Below, in pieces: positions 56,116-64,000 of a DNA stretch of 64,000 nt (its first letter is position 1; the number at the start of each line of letters is the position of its first letter). The notes under the pieces were generated by a model. It searched no databases. It was not told where the DNA came from and saw nothing but the letters and a program-made list of their open reading frames with translations. Position numbers and translations under genes: made by a program. The DNA is from Paenibacillus peoriae KCTC 3763 (GTDB taxonomy: Bacteria; Bacillota; Bacilli; Paenibacillales; Paenibacillaceae): the NCBI RefSeq assembly GCF_000236805.1, contig NZ_AGFX01000031.1, positions 1 to 64,000 of the forward strand, read 5' to 3'.

Positions 56116-57060
56116 ATGCTCAAATCCATCGCCAAAAGGCTGCTTGAACTGGTATTGTTCTTTCTTGTTCTTTCCTTTGTAAGCTTTTGTCTGCTCAAGC
56201 TGGTTCCGGGCGATCCTGTCCGCAGCATTCTCCGGGTAGATGATGTAGCTGTGTCCAATCAGCAAATTGCGGATATGCGCAGCCAGCTCGGACTAGATCA
56301 GTCGTTACCTGTGCAATATGGCAAGTGGCTGGTTCAGTTGCTTCAGTTTGATTTTGGACAGTCATATTTAACCCATCGTCCGGTATTTGCAGAGTTTATG
56401 GAAAAACTGCCTTATACCCTCCTGCTGACCGGTGGCTCTCTGTTCCTTATGCTGCTCATTGCGCTTCCGATGGGAACGATGGCTGCGCTGTATCGCAACC
56501 GCTGGATTGACAATGCCAGTCGTATGTTTGCCTTAATTGGCTCCTCGATTCCCAGCTTTTGGCTGGGTCTCTTGTTTATCGAGTGGTTTGCAGTTAAACT
56601 GCGAATTTTGCCGTCTATGGGTGAAGGAACCATTTTTCATCTGGTACTCCCTTCTCTCACCTTGGGACTGGCGATGGCAGCCGTTTATGTACGAATGATC
56701 CGCGCCAGTCTAATTGAAAGCTCGGGACAAGATTTTATCAAGGCAGCGCAAGCCCGGGGAATCAGTCCGGCTCGCATTTTTTTCAGACATATGTTCCGGC
56801 ACAGTCTTGTTCCACTCATTACCGTATTCAGTGAGAGCATAGGCAGCCTATTGGGAGGTACGGTTGTAATTGAAGTGCTATTCGCCTATCCGGGGCTGGG
56901 GAAATGGATCGTGGATGCAATTGCCGCAAGGGATTATCCCATTATTCAGGGCTATACACTGTTTATGGCCGTGTTCATTGTATGTATCAATATGGCGGTA
57001 GAGCTATCCTACCGTTGGATTAATCCCGAAATAGTTTTGAAGGAGAAACGTCAATCATGA
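56116..57060 (+). CDS. ABC permease, NikB/DppB type
   Basis: About 314 residues with six hydrophobic segments. The N-terminal SFVSFCLLKLVPGDPVRSIL and the EAA loop IESSGQDFIKAAQARGISPARIFFRHMFRHSLVPLI are typical of oligopeptide/nickel permease subunit B. The start is uncertain between 56104 (overlapping the binding-protein gene by 11 bp) and 56116, which immediately follows that gene. It overlaps the next permease gene by 4 nt. Confidence 0.93.
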   Translation: MLKSIAKRLLELVLFFLVLSFVSFCLLKLVPGDPVRSILRVDDVAVSNQQIADMRSQLGLDQSLPVQYGKWLVQLLQFDFGQSYLTHRPVFAEFMEKLPYTLLLTGGSLFLMLLIALPMGTMAALYRNRWIDNASRMFALIGSSIPSFWLGLLFIEWFAVKLRILPSMGEGTIFHLVLPSLTLGLAMAAVYVRMIRASLIESSGQDFIKAAQARGISPARIFFRHMFRHSLVPLITVFSESIGSLLGGTVVIEVLFAYPGLGKWIVDAIAARDYPIIQGYTLFMAVFIVCINMAVELSYRWINPEIVLKEKRQS

Positions 57061-57911
57061 TAAAATCCTCTCATGCGGAAAGCAGGCAGTTCGTCAGTCC
57101 GCAACGGTCCAGAACTTGGATTGCGCTGCTTTCTATCCTGCTCATTCTTGCAGCAATTACAGTGATTCCGCTTCTTGCTCCCCAAGATCCGTACCGTATT
57201 CAGATGGGGAATCGGCTTCAGCCGATCAGTGCGGCCTACTGGCTGGGAACCGATCATTTGGGCAGAGATGTGCTATCAAGAGTGATGACAGGACTTCGAA
57301 CGACTGTCGGAACCAGCTTGTTGATCTTGGCCGTTTCACTGGTTGTCGGGGTTCCGCTCGGCCTGCTGTCAGGATTTGTCGGGGGATGGGTTGATCGTAT
57401 ATTCAAACGAGTGGTCGATGCTTTCATGACATTACCCGATTATATTTTTGCGATTGTGTTGAGCGGTCTGCTCGGGCCTGGCTTGATGAATCTTATTTTC
57501 GCGGTGACGGCGGTAAAATGGGTCAGTTATGCACGGCTGGTACGCAGTACCGTACTCGCTGAAAAGCAAAAGGACTATATTTCGTTATCTATACTGGCAG
57601 GCACATCCTCCCTGCAAATTGTCATGCGGCATATTCTGCCCCATGCGATTGGCAATGTCCTGGTACTGGCTGCACTGGATATTGGAAAAATCATCTTAAT
57701 GATTGCCTCCCTGTCCTTTTTAGGCTTAGGTCCGCAACCGCCGATACCCGAATGGGGTGCCATGCTGAATGAAGGACGAGCATATTTTCAAATGGCTCCC
57801 CATCTGATGCTGGTTCCCGGAATGGCTGTCGTGCTCACGGTGCTACTGGCGAATATGCTGGGGGACAAGCTGCGTGACCAATATGATGTTAAAACACGGA
57901 CGGAGGAGTGA
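57057..57911 (+). CDS. ABC permease, NikC/DppC type
   Basis: 284 residues with six hydrophobic segments. Marks are the N-terminal LLAPQDPYRIQMGNRLQPISAAYWLGTDHLGRDVLSRVMTG and the EAA loop LAEKQKDYISLSILAGTSSLQIVMRHILPHAIGNVL. It begins in a 4-nt ATGA overlap with the NikB-type gene. Confidence 0.94.
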   Translation: MIKSSHAESRQFVSPQRSRTWIALLSILLILAAITVIPLLAPQDPYRIQMGNRLQPISAAYWLGTDHLGRDVLSRVMTGLRTTVGTSLLILAVSLVVGVPLGLLSGFVGGWVDRIFKRVVDAFMTLPDYIFAIVLSGLLGPGLMNLIFAVTAVKWVSYARLVRSTVLAEKQKDYISLSILAGTSSLQIVMRHILPHAIGNVLVLAALDIGKIILMIASLSFLGLGPQPPIPEWGAMLNEGRAYFQMAPHLMLVPGMAVVLTVLLANMLGDKLRDQYDVKTRTEE

Positions 57912-57918
57912 GCCGTAT

Positions 57919-58752
57919 ATGCTGTCTATTGAAGGCTTAACGATTCGATCAAAAGCAAAAATCGTTGTAGATCAACTGGAGCTCGCCGTTCGTCCGGGGG
58001 AGTGGTTTGCCCTTGCCGGAGAAAGCGGCAGCGGCAAAAGCATGACGGCTTCCGCAATCGGCGGGCTGCTCCCCTCTTCTTTTACAGCGCACGGGGTTAT
58101 TGCCTGGAAGGGCAACAATTTGCTGACCTTGTCCGCCAAACAAAGACGTTCCTTGCTTGGCAATGAAATCTCGTATATTTTTCAAGACTATCACGGAGCG
58201 TTTACTCCCTTTCTGCGAATAGGCAGTCAACTGGACGAGCTAATGCACACTCATGGCTGTCCAGATCGCAATGCGCGTAAACAGCGCTGTATAGAGGTCC
58301 TTGAGCACGTACAGCTTTCTGCCGAGCGGGTATACCGCAGCTATCCGTTCCAGCTCAGCGGTGGTCAGCTGCAACGAGCGGCTATTGCGGCCGCATTGTT
58401 GCTAAAGCCACAGCTTCTGATTGCCGACGAACCAACAACCGCGCTGGACACGCTGACAGCTCACCGGGTGCTCCAGCTCATCAACCAAATCCGGATGGAA
58501 ACCGGGATATCTGTCCTATGGATCACTCACGATCTCCGCCATGTCCGCAAGTATGCGGATCGAATCGCGGTGATGCGTACTGGCTCGCTGGTCGAGAGCG
58601 GCGAGACACAAGTGGTGCTGGATCATCCGGTACATCCGTATACACGTCGCCTTCTGGCGGCGATTCCGCCGCTGGCCCCCAATGCTCCGGCACGTTTACC
58701 GCATAGCACCGAAGAACAAATCACACCAGAAAGGAGCAGTTTACATGGATGA
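57919..58752 (+). CDS. ABC ATPase, NikD/DppD type
   Basis: About 277 residues. Walker A GESGSGKSM is near residue 37, the signature is LSGGQLQRAAIA, Walker B is LLIADEPTTALD and the switch His is in WITHDLRHV. A C-terminal oligopeptide-type extension (HPVHPYTRRLLAAIPPL) is present. The start at 57919 follows GGAGGAG; the longer frame begins inside the permease gene. It overlaps the partner ATPase gene by 8 bp. Confidence 0.93.
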   Translation: MLSIEGLTIRSKAKIVVDQLELAVRPGEWFALAGESGSGKSMTASAIGGLLPSSFTAHGVIAWKGNNLLTLSAKQRRSLLGNEISYIFQDYHGAFTPFLRIGSQLDELMHTHGCPDRNARKQRCIEVLEHVQLSAERVYRSYPFQLSGGQLQRAAIAAALLLKPQLLIADEPTTALDTLTAHRVLQLINQIRMETGISVLWITHDLRHVRKYADRIAVMRTGSLVESGETQVVLDHPVHPYTRRLLAAIPPLAPNAPARLPHSTEEQITPERSSLHG

Positions 58753-59587
58753 TCACGTCTCCTCTCTGCAACATGTACACACATCTAATCCTGTTGTCAC
58801 CATCTCCGGTTTGACGAAGGCTTTTGCCGGAGGCAAGACGGTGCTGCACAATGTTTCTCTGTCGGTTTCACCCCAAGAATGTTTGGGCATTGTCGGAGAA
58901 AGCGGCAGTGGCAAAAGCACGCTGGCTCGCTGCATTTTAACATTGGACTCGTTTGATCAAGGTGAGCTTATGCTGGATGGACAAACGGTCCGGGGATTAA
59001 AGCAAAATGAGTTAAAACGGTTACGCAGCAGGCTGGGTGCGGTATTTCAGCATCCCGCAGCAGCTTTAAACTCCAGACTGACCATTCTACAATCCTTGCT
59101 GGAACCGCTGGATCAGCTTAAGGGCTATGTCCCCTTCTATATGAAGGGCATGCCTTCGGATCGTCGAAAAATAGCAGCACACCTACTCGGTAGGGTCAAG
59201 CTCCCAGCCAGCTATATGGATAAGTACCCGCATCAGCTCAGCGGCGGGGAGAAACAGCGCGTAACCATTGCGCGCGCAATCAGCACAGAGCCGGACTTTA
59301 TCGTGCTCGACGAGCCAACGGCAAGTCTGGATGTGACGACACAGGCGACGGTTTTAAATCTGCTCAAGGATCTACAGGATGAGTTGGGAGTGGCCTATCT
59401 GTTCATTTCCCATGATCTGGCGGCTGTGCACTTCATGAGTGACCGGATTATGGTCATGAAAGATGGCCGTGTACTTGAGGATTTTGCCAAGGAAGCTCTA
59501 TTCCAGTCTGATCGCCATCCCTATACCCAATCTTTACTGGAGGTTTTTTCAACATGTTGCCTACCCACCGAGCCTATCTTACTTTAG
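58745..59587 (+). CDS. ABC ATPase, NikE/DppF type
   Basis: About 280 residues. Walker A GESGSGKST, Q-loop VFQHPAAALNSR, signature LSGGEKQRVTIA, Walker B FIVLDEPTASLD, switch FISHDLAAV, ending with HPYTQSLLEVF. The ATG at 58745 follows AAAGGAG by a normal distance. The last 34 bp overlap the following MATE gene, so translation of the exporter is probably coupled. Confidence 0.93.
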   Translation: MDDHVSSLQHVHTSNPVVTISGLTKAFAGGKTVLHNVSLSVSPQECLGIVGESGSGKSTLARCILTLDSFDQGELMLDGQTVRGLKQNELKRLRSRLGAVFQHPAAALNSRLTILQSLLEPLDQLKGYVPFYMKGMPSDRRKIAAHLLGRVKLPASYMDKYPHQLSGGEKQRVTIARAISTEPDFIVLDEPTASLDVTTQATVLNLLKDLQDELGVAYLFISHDLAAVHFMSDRIMVMKDGRVLEDFAKEALFQSDRHPYTQSLLEVFSTCCLPTEPILL

Positions 59588-60864
59588 CGATTCCTTTAAT
59601 TCTTTCGACGATTACAACCCCACTGCTCGGTGCGGTGGATACGGCGGTAATCGGTCATTTGAGTCATGCCTCCTTTTTGGGTGGTGTAGCTGTGGGTACT
59701 CTTATTTTTAATACTTTATATTGGATGTTTGGCTTTCTGCGCGTCAGCACATCGGCTTTTACCGCACAGGCTGCGGGGGCTCAAAATAAGGATCAGAGCA
59801 TAGCTGCGCTCATGCGCCCACTGGTCATCGCTTTACTGATCGGCGGGTTATTCATTATACTGCAAAAGCCGATCCTGCTGGCCTCTTTACAGTTAATCCA
59901 TCCTGCTCAGGATGTAGCTGCTCAGGCAGCGATATATTTTAACATTCGTATTTGGGGAGCGCCGCTTACGCTGGTAAACTATGTGCTGCTCGGCTGGCTA
60001 ATGGGATTATCCCGCGTGAAAGCAACCTTATTTCTGCAAATTACGATGAATGTGACCAATATGGTATTGGCCCTTGCGTTCACACAAATCATGCAATGGG
60101 ACGTAGCCGGTGTGGCAAGCGCTACACTCATCGCAGAGGTTCTCGCCTGTGTGCTCGGTTCTATTCTTGTACTTCGTTCCTCGGTCTGGAGAGAATGGCG
60201 GCAGAGTGGAAAAAAAGATTGGCAGGACTGGTTTGGAGCCTCAGAGCTGAAAAGTGTCATGGCAACGAATCTTGACCTTATGATTCGTACAGCCTGTCTG
60301 CTGACGATGTTCAATCTGTTTACATCACATAGCGCGAGCTTTGGAACCGATCAACTGGCTGCCAATGCTATTTTGTTGCAAATCCATTACATTATGGCTT
60401 ATTTTTTTGACGGATTTGCCAATGCCAGCAGCATCATGACGGGACAAGCTCGTGGTGCCGGAGATCGGAAAATGCTGCAAAGAGTGATCCACTTGTCCTG
60501 GTTCTGGACACTGCTCACCAGCGTGGTATCAGGCGGACTGTATTTAGCACTGAAGGAGCCGCTTATCCAGCTGTTCACAGATAACGCTACAGTGATTAGC
60601 CTGACAGGTCCATACAATGGATGGCTTGTCGTCTTTCCGCTGGCTGCCGGGCTGGGGCTGGTATTCTATGGTGTGTTTACGGGGATGACAGTAACGTATC
60701 CGATCCGTAATTCCATGCTGATTTCGCTGGTCTTCTTTTTAGCTGCTCTCTTCTGGTGTGTTCCCCACTATGGTAATCATGGACTATGGCTTTCCTTTAT
60801 CATATTTGCTCTGGGAAGGTCATTATTTCTTGTGATCTATTTGCCTCGATTGAAGAGGGTATAG
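59554..60864 (+). CDS. MATE-family exporter (DinF-like) in the metal-uptake operon
   Basis: 436 residues with about 12 hydrophobic segments in two halves: LAIPLILSTITTPLLGAVDTAVIGHLSHASFLGGVAVGTLIFN, AAGAQNKDQSI, NYVLLGWLMGLSRVKATL and ILLQIHYIMAYFFDGFANASSIMTGQARGAGDRK. This is the DinF branch of MATE proteins. GGAGG lies 10 nt before the ATG, inside the ATPase gene. A drug-type exporter as the last gene of an importer operon resembles metallophore systems, where one protein secretes the ligand and the ABC transporter recovers the complex. No opine synthase genes are present here. Confidence 0.93.
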   Translation: MLPTHRAYLTLAIPLILSTITTPLLGAVDTAVIGHLSHASFLGGVAVGTLIFNTLYWMFGFLRVSTSAFTAQAAGAQNKDQSIAALMRPLVIALLIGGLFIILQKPILLASLQLIHPAQDVAAQAAIYFNIRIWGAPLTLVNYVLLGWLMGLSRVKATLFLQITMNVTNMVLALAFTQIMQWDVAGVASATLIAEVLACVLGSILVLRSSVWREWRQSGKKDWQDWFGASELKSVMATNLDLMIRTACLLTMFNLFTSHSASFGTDQLAANAILLQIHYIMAYFFDGFANASSIMTGQARGAGDRKMLQRVIHLSWFWTLLTSVVSGGLYLALKEPLIQLFTDNATVISLTGPYNGWLVVFPLAAGLGLVFYGVFTGMTVTYPIRNSMLISLVFFLAALFWCVPHYGNHGLWLSFIIFALGRSLFLVIYLPRLKRV

Positions 60865-60920
60865 CAGCTTATAGTGCTGACGAACGCGTTAATGCGTGCT
60901 TCTATGACAGCTACGCGGAC

Positions 60921-61064
60921 GGATCATTCTTACGATCGCTGTTGCCTCCAAATTTCCTGATTATAATTTCAGGGTAGAAATTCGGAGGCAAAGGCGAACG
61001 CTGACGCTTCTACAGAACGATTCCGTCCTCTACGCTTGCTTTATGCTGTTTACTTTTAAACACC
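60921..61064 (+). repeat. Structured intergenic repeat, copy 1
   Basis: 144 bp homologous to the reverse complement of 61140-61283. It contains a stem of 15-nt arms (60942-60956 and 60977-60991, one mismatch) beginning TTGCCTCC/GGAGGCAA. It is in the 556-bp gap 60865-61420, in which I see no gene. Confidence 0.75.
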
Positions 61065-61079
61065 GAAACACACCAAAAT

Positions 61080-61121
61080 AAGCCGCAAAACCTCGTATTA
61101 TTGGGGGCTTGCGGCTTTCTA
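61080..61121 (+). terminator. Terminator of the Nik/Cnt-MATE operon
   Basis: AAGCCGCAA/TTGCGGCTT arms (61080-61117), followed by TCTAGTTTT. It lies at the centre of symmetry of the two 144-bp repeats. A second inverted repeat, TCTAGTTTTA/TAAAACTAGA, follows at 61118-61155. Confidence 0.6.
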
Positions 61122-61139
61122 GTTTTAGAATTTTTCCTT

Positions 61140-61283
61140 GGTTTATAAAACTAGAACACCTAAAAGCAGCGGAGAGAACGGAACGATTGCGGAAAAGCGG
61201 TAGCGGTCGCCTTTGTCTCCAGATTTATACCGCTTAGTGTGATTCAATAAATCTGGAGACAACAGCGATTGGAGTAACGTTCC
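61140..61283 (-). repeat. Structured intergenic repeat, copy 2 (inverted)
   Basis: 144 bp, homologous to copy 1 in the opposite orientation. The core stem has perfect 16-bp arms TTGTCTCCAGATTTAT/ATAAATCTGGAGACAA (61213-61228, 61247-61262) with an 18-nt loop. A C:G pair of copy 1 is replaced by T:A here. Confidence 0.75.
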
Positions 61284-61333
61284 GTTCGTGGAGCGTCCAC
61301 CATACACACGTGATTTATATCGTACTCAAAAGC

Positions 61334-61381
61334 AAAGGATGCCCCATCAACCATGTACGTGGCGTTGGGGCATCCTTTTAT
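61334..61381 (-). terminator. Terminator of catalase gene
   Basis: AAAGGATGCCCCA/TGGGGCATCCTTT arms (61334-61346, 61366-61378), about 40 bp after the catalase stop codon. The tail on the minus strand is modestly T-rich. Confidence 0.75.
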
Positions 61382-61420
61382 TGTATGGAAAAGTCTTAAT
61401 GCTAAAGTACGCGGATGCTT

Positions 61421-62878
61421 TTATTCGCCTTGAGGAACGGTCAATCCCAATCCTTCGGCTACGCGGCGTCCGTATTCAGGATCAGCTTTGTAGAAGTGTC
61501 CAATCTGGCGCAGCTTAATTTCGTTGCTTTCTACAGGCTTCATCGCATTTACGATGTTTTGCACCAGACGTACACGCTCATCCTCACTGAGCAAGCGGTA
61601 CAGATCTCCCGGCTGTGTATAGTGATCATGATGATCGTAGGCTACACTTTGAGCTTCGCCAGACACTTCAAAAGGAGCGATTTTGTGCTCCGGGGATTCT
61701 GTAGGTCCACCGAGACTGTTAGGCTCGTAGTAGACAGATCCGCCGCCATTGCTGTCACTGCGCAATGCACCATCACGCTGGTAGTTGTGTACTTCCGCAT
61801 GCGGACGGTTGATCGGCAGTGAATTGTGATTAGCACCTACACGGTAGCGATGGGCGTCACCGTAGGCAAACAGGCGTCCTTGCAGCATTTTATCCGGAGA
61901 TGCTTCAATACCCGGCACAAATGAACCCGGAGAGAACGTCGCCTGCTCTACTTCTGCAAAATAGTTTTCAGGATTACGATTCAGAATCATACGTCCTACC
62001 TCGATCAGCGGGTAATCCTTTTGCGACCATACCTTGGTCACATCAAATGGATCAAAACGGTATGTGTTTGCATCCTCTAATGGCATAATCTGCACATAAA
62101 GCCTCCATGCAGGAAAATCACCCTTCGCAATAGCCTGAAATAAATCTTCTGTATGATAATCCGGATTTTCACCGGCAATTTTTGCAGCCAAATCGACATC
62201 GAGATTTTGTACGCCCTGCTCTGTTTTAAAATGATATTTTACCCATACGGCCTGCCCCTCGGCATTCACCCACTTGAACGTGTGACTACCAAAACCGTGC
62301 ATATGTCTGAGTGTGGCGGGAATACCGCGGTCAGACATGAGGATACTTACCTGGTGCAGTGATTCAGGAGATAAAGACCAGAAATCCCACACCGCATTCG
62401 GATTTTTCAGATGAGTTTGGGGATGGCGTTTTTGCGTATGAATAAAGTCAGGGAATTTGATCGCATCCCGAATAAAGAAGACCGGCGTATTATTGCCTAC
62501 GAGATCATAGTTGCCTTCCTCTGTGTAAAACTTCACCGCAAATCCGCGCGGATCGCGTACTGTATCAGCCGAGCCCAACTCACCTGCAACGGTAGAAAAG
62601 CGGATAAACATCGGTGTACGTTTGCCTACCTCGGACAAGAAGCTTGCTTTGGTATACGCAGACAAATCATTAGTGACTTCAAAATATCCGTGCGCTCCCG
62701 CACCTTTGGCATGAACAACACGCTCCGGCACACGTTCGCGGTTAAAATGTGCTAGTTTCTCCAGCAAATGCACATCCTGAATCAGTGTAGGTCCACGTGA
62801 TCCGGCAGTGATGGAATTTTGATTATCGCCGACAGGAGCGCCCCAGCTTGTAGTCAGGTTGGTTGGTTGTTTACTCAT
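61421..62878 (-). CDS. katA: Monofunctional haem catalase (small-subunit, clade 3)
   Basis: 485 residues, the usual size of small-subunit catalases, which convert H2O2 to water and oxygen. Catalytic His56 ([15 protein letters not shown]), Ser95 and Asn129 ([14 protein letters not shown]) are present, and the haem-ligand Tyr lies in [24 protein letters not shown] near residue 340. The ATG at 62878 has AGAGGTG 9 nt upstream; the in-frame GTG at 62890 overlaps that site. I found no PerR box upstream. It is monocistronic. Confidence 0.95.
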   Translation of the reverse strand: MSKQPTNLTTSWGAPVGDNQNSITAGSRGPTLIQDVHLLEKLAHFNRERVPERVVHAKGAGAHGYFEVTNDLSAYTKASFLSEVGKRTPMFIRFSTVAGELGSADTVRDPRGFAVKFYTEEGNYDLVGNNTPVFFIRDAIKFPDFIHTQKRHPQTHLKNPNAVWDFWSLSPESLHQVSILMSDRGIPATLRHMHGFGSHTFKWVNAEGQAVWVKYHFKTEQGVQNLDVDLAAKIAGENPDYHTEDLFQAIAKGDFPAWRLYVQIMPLEDANTYRFDPFDVTKVWSQKDYPLIEVGRMILNRNPENYFAEVEQATFSPGSFVPGIEASPDKMLQGRLFAYGDAHRYRVGANHNSLPINRPHAEVHNYQRDGALRSDSNGGGSVYYEPNSLGGPTESPEHKIAPFEVSGEAQSVAYDHHDHYTQPGDLYRLLSEDERVRLVQNIVNAMKPVESNEIKLRQIGHFYKADPEYGRRVAEGLGLTVPQGE

Positions 62879-63082
62879 GATTGAAATCACCTCTTGAATG
62901 AATTGGTTGACAATGTGTTGTACTCAAAAAGACCTCCCACCTCTGACACCATATAATCTGAAAGAACCAGGCCAGGGGGAGATTCAGACGGCTTCAAAAT
63001 GGAGAGGTCTATTCTATTTAAACATGAATTCCAAAATGGATAATGAAGATTTCAGGAAGATTTGAAAAAGGTTTGGCGAAGG

Positions 63083-63685
63083 TTAGAACAGCAAGGATTC
63101 CCGGTCGAGAAAATCCAGGATATCTTGAACCGACTGGGCTACCTCCCGACCCTCAGTAGATACGATGAGATCAGGCTCCAGCGGTACTTCATAAGGCGCA
63201 TCAATCCCCGTAAAATGACGAATTTCTCCCGCTCGCGCTTTCTTGTACATTCCTTTTGGATCACGCCGCTCACATTCCTCCAGACTGCACTGTATATAGA
63301 TCTCATAACACCCTTCCTGCTGTAAAATCTCCTTTACCATTTCACGGTCCTCACGGTAAGGGGAAATGGTGGCGCATATCGTTAAAACACCCGCATGTGC
63401 CATCAGCTTTGACACTTCAGCAATACGGCGGATATTTTCCTTACGGTCAGCAGGCAGGAAGCCCAGGTTACGATTCAAGCCATGTCGAACATTATCCCCA
63501 TCCAAAATAAACGTGCGTATGCCGCGTACATATAATGCTTTTTCCAGTGTGGAGGATACCGTTGACTTTCCCGAGCCAGACAGCCCCGTCAACCAAAGCA
63601 CCGGGCTTTTATGTCCATTCAGAAGCTGACGCGCTTGCTTATTAACATCTGACGCATGCCAGGTAATGTTCGAGGATGGATTCAT
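63083..63685 (-). CDS. cysC: Adenylylsulfate (APS) kinase
   Basis: 200 residues. P-loop GLSGSGKST at 34-42, [16 protein letters not shown] (APS-binding Asp/Arg), [19 protein letters not shown] and the lid [19 protein letters not shown]. It phosphorylates APS to PAPS for sulfate assimilation or sulfation. It stands alone, without ATP sulfurylase or PAPS reductase genes next to it. A solitary cysC fits a PAPS supply or a dispersed assimilation pathway. Confidence 0.94.
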   Translation of the reverse strand: MNPSSNITWHASDVNKQARQLLNGHKSPVLWLTGLSGSGKSTVSSTLEKALYVRGIRTFILDGDNVRHGLNRNLGFLPADRKENIRRIAEVSKLMAHAGVLTICATISPYREDREMVKEILQQEGCYEIYIQCSLEECERRDPKGMYKKARAGEIRHFTGIDAPYEVPLEPDLIVSTEGREVAQSVQDILDFLDRESLLF

Positions 63686-63763
63686 TCAGCACTCTCCTTT
63701 TCATGATGTATTGCTTTTCATGAGATATTATAATAAGCATTTTTTATAGCATGATCTCCAGCT

Positions 63764-64000
63764 TCAGGAAAGGACTGTTTTAAAGCTGTTTAAGGTACGC
63801 TGCCCCGCCGTATGATCCAATACTGCAAAAACAATCCGTTCAAACAACAAGGCATAGCCCTCCTCTACAATCACTTGCTTGAACCAGCCTGCAACCTCTT
63901 CCGGCTTATTGCGGAATACCCCGCAGCCATAGGCTCCCAGTACGAGATGCTCGACCCCGTTTTGCTTGGCCATTCCAAGTATGTAACGGATACGCTCCAA
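63764..64000 (-). CDS. TIGR02452/microbial PARG-like protein, C-terminal part
   Basis: The visible 78 residues include HLVLGAYGCGVFRNKPEEVAGWF and FERIVFAVLDH, the conserved C-terminal half of the TIGR02452 (DUF2263) macrodomain family, related to poly(ADP-ribose) glycohydrolases. The gene enters from the right edge, so its start and the N-terminal catalytic loop are not visible. Function in this organism is unknown. Confidence 0.85.
   Translation of the reverse strand: MERIRYILGMAKQNGVEHLVLGAYGCGVFRNKPEEVAGWFKQVIVEEGYALLFERIVFAVLDHTAGQRTLNSFKTVLS

Noticed and set aside
60865-61420. Protein-coding gene in the gap after the MATE exporter
   Set aside because: Open frames there are short, lack ribosome binding sites and are explained by the inverted structured repeats.
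62879-63082. PerR or SigB control site upstream of the catalase gene
   Set aside because: I could not find a convincing PerR dyad or a GTTT/GGG SigB promoter pair in this stretch.

Overview
The window looks like a chromosomal segment of a low-to-mid GC Firmicute, most likely Paenibacillus. This is inferred from AGGAGG-type ribosome binding sites, frequent TTG/GTG starts, the abundance of YesM/YesN-type two-component systems next to sugar ABC transporters, a YolD-like protein, a DUF6254-like microprotein and lipobox-bearing binding proteins. No rRNA, tRNA, CRISPR array, transposase or complete prophage was seen. Most of the sequence is carbohydrate uptake and catabolism, with drug efflux and stress genes towards the right.

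Region 1 (1-9.8 kb) is a sulfated-glycan utilisation locus. It holds a GH3 glycosidase (cut by the window edge), a Cys-type sulfatase, a GPH-family sugar symporter, an orphan binding lipoprotein, a YesM-like kinase, a YesN-like AraC regulator and, divergently, an anaerobic-type sulfatase-maturating radical SAM enzyme (anSME) carrying a C-terminal SEC-C motif. The sulfatase and symporter genes share a duplicated upstream element. Region 2 (9.8-14.4 kb) has a 34-aa microprotein gene, a nitroreductase, an Rrf2 regulator, and a MerR regulator next to a MATE pump whose promoter has the 19-bp spacer and in-spacer dyad typical of MerR control.

Region 3 (14.4-22.2 kb) is a second YesMN-controlled sugar locus (DUF5060 glycosidase-like protein, binding protein, two permeases). 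Region 4 (22.2-26.5 kb) is rbsACB, with a strong promoter, a 27-bp dyad operator and a long leader. Region 5 (26.6-37.3 kb) contains a zinc alcohol dehydrogenase, a truncated-looking beta-helix protein, a LacI-Gfo/Idh-ThuA-Gfo/Idh operon and three aldo/keto reductases. A divergent AraC regulator follows at 37.5 kb. Region 6 (38.5-42 kb) is a LacI regulator plus a GH36 alpha-galactosidase, next to what looks like a decayed permease tail.

Region 7 (42.4-54.4 kb) has an RND pump and adaptor with a LiaS/NarL-type two-component system, a FN3/stalk-domain secreted protein, a DUF3817 membrane protein, a YolD-like protein, and a TetR/DHA2 efflux pair. Three copies of a short palindromic repeat punctuate 42.3-49.1 kb. 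Region 8 (54.5-60.9 kb) is a six-gene operon: Nik/Cnt-type binding protein, two permeases, two ATPases and a MATE exporter. A near-consensus Zur box sits at the promoter, suggesting zinc or zinc-metallophore traffic. It is followed by two inverted 144-bp copies of a structured repeat that show a compensatory base change. Region 9 (61.4-64 kb) holds a catalase, an APS kinase and the end of a microbial PARG-like gene.
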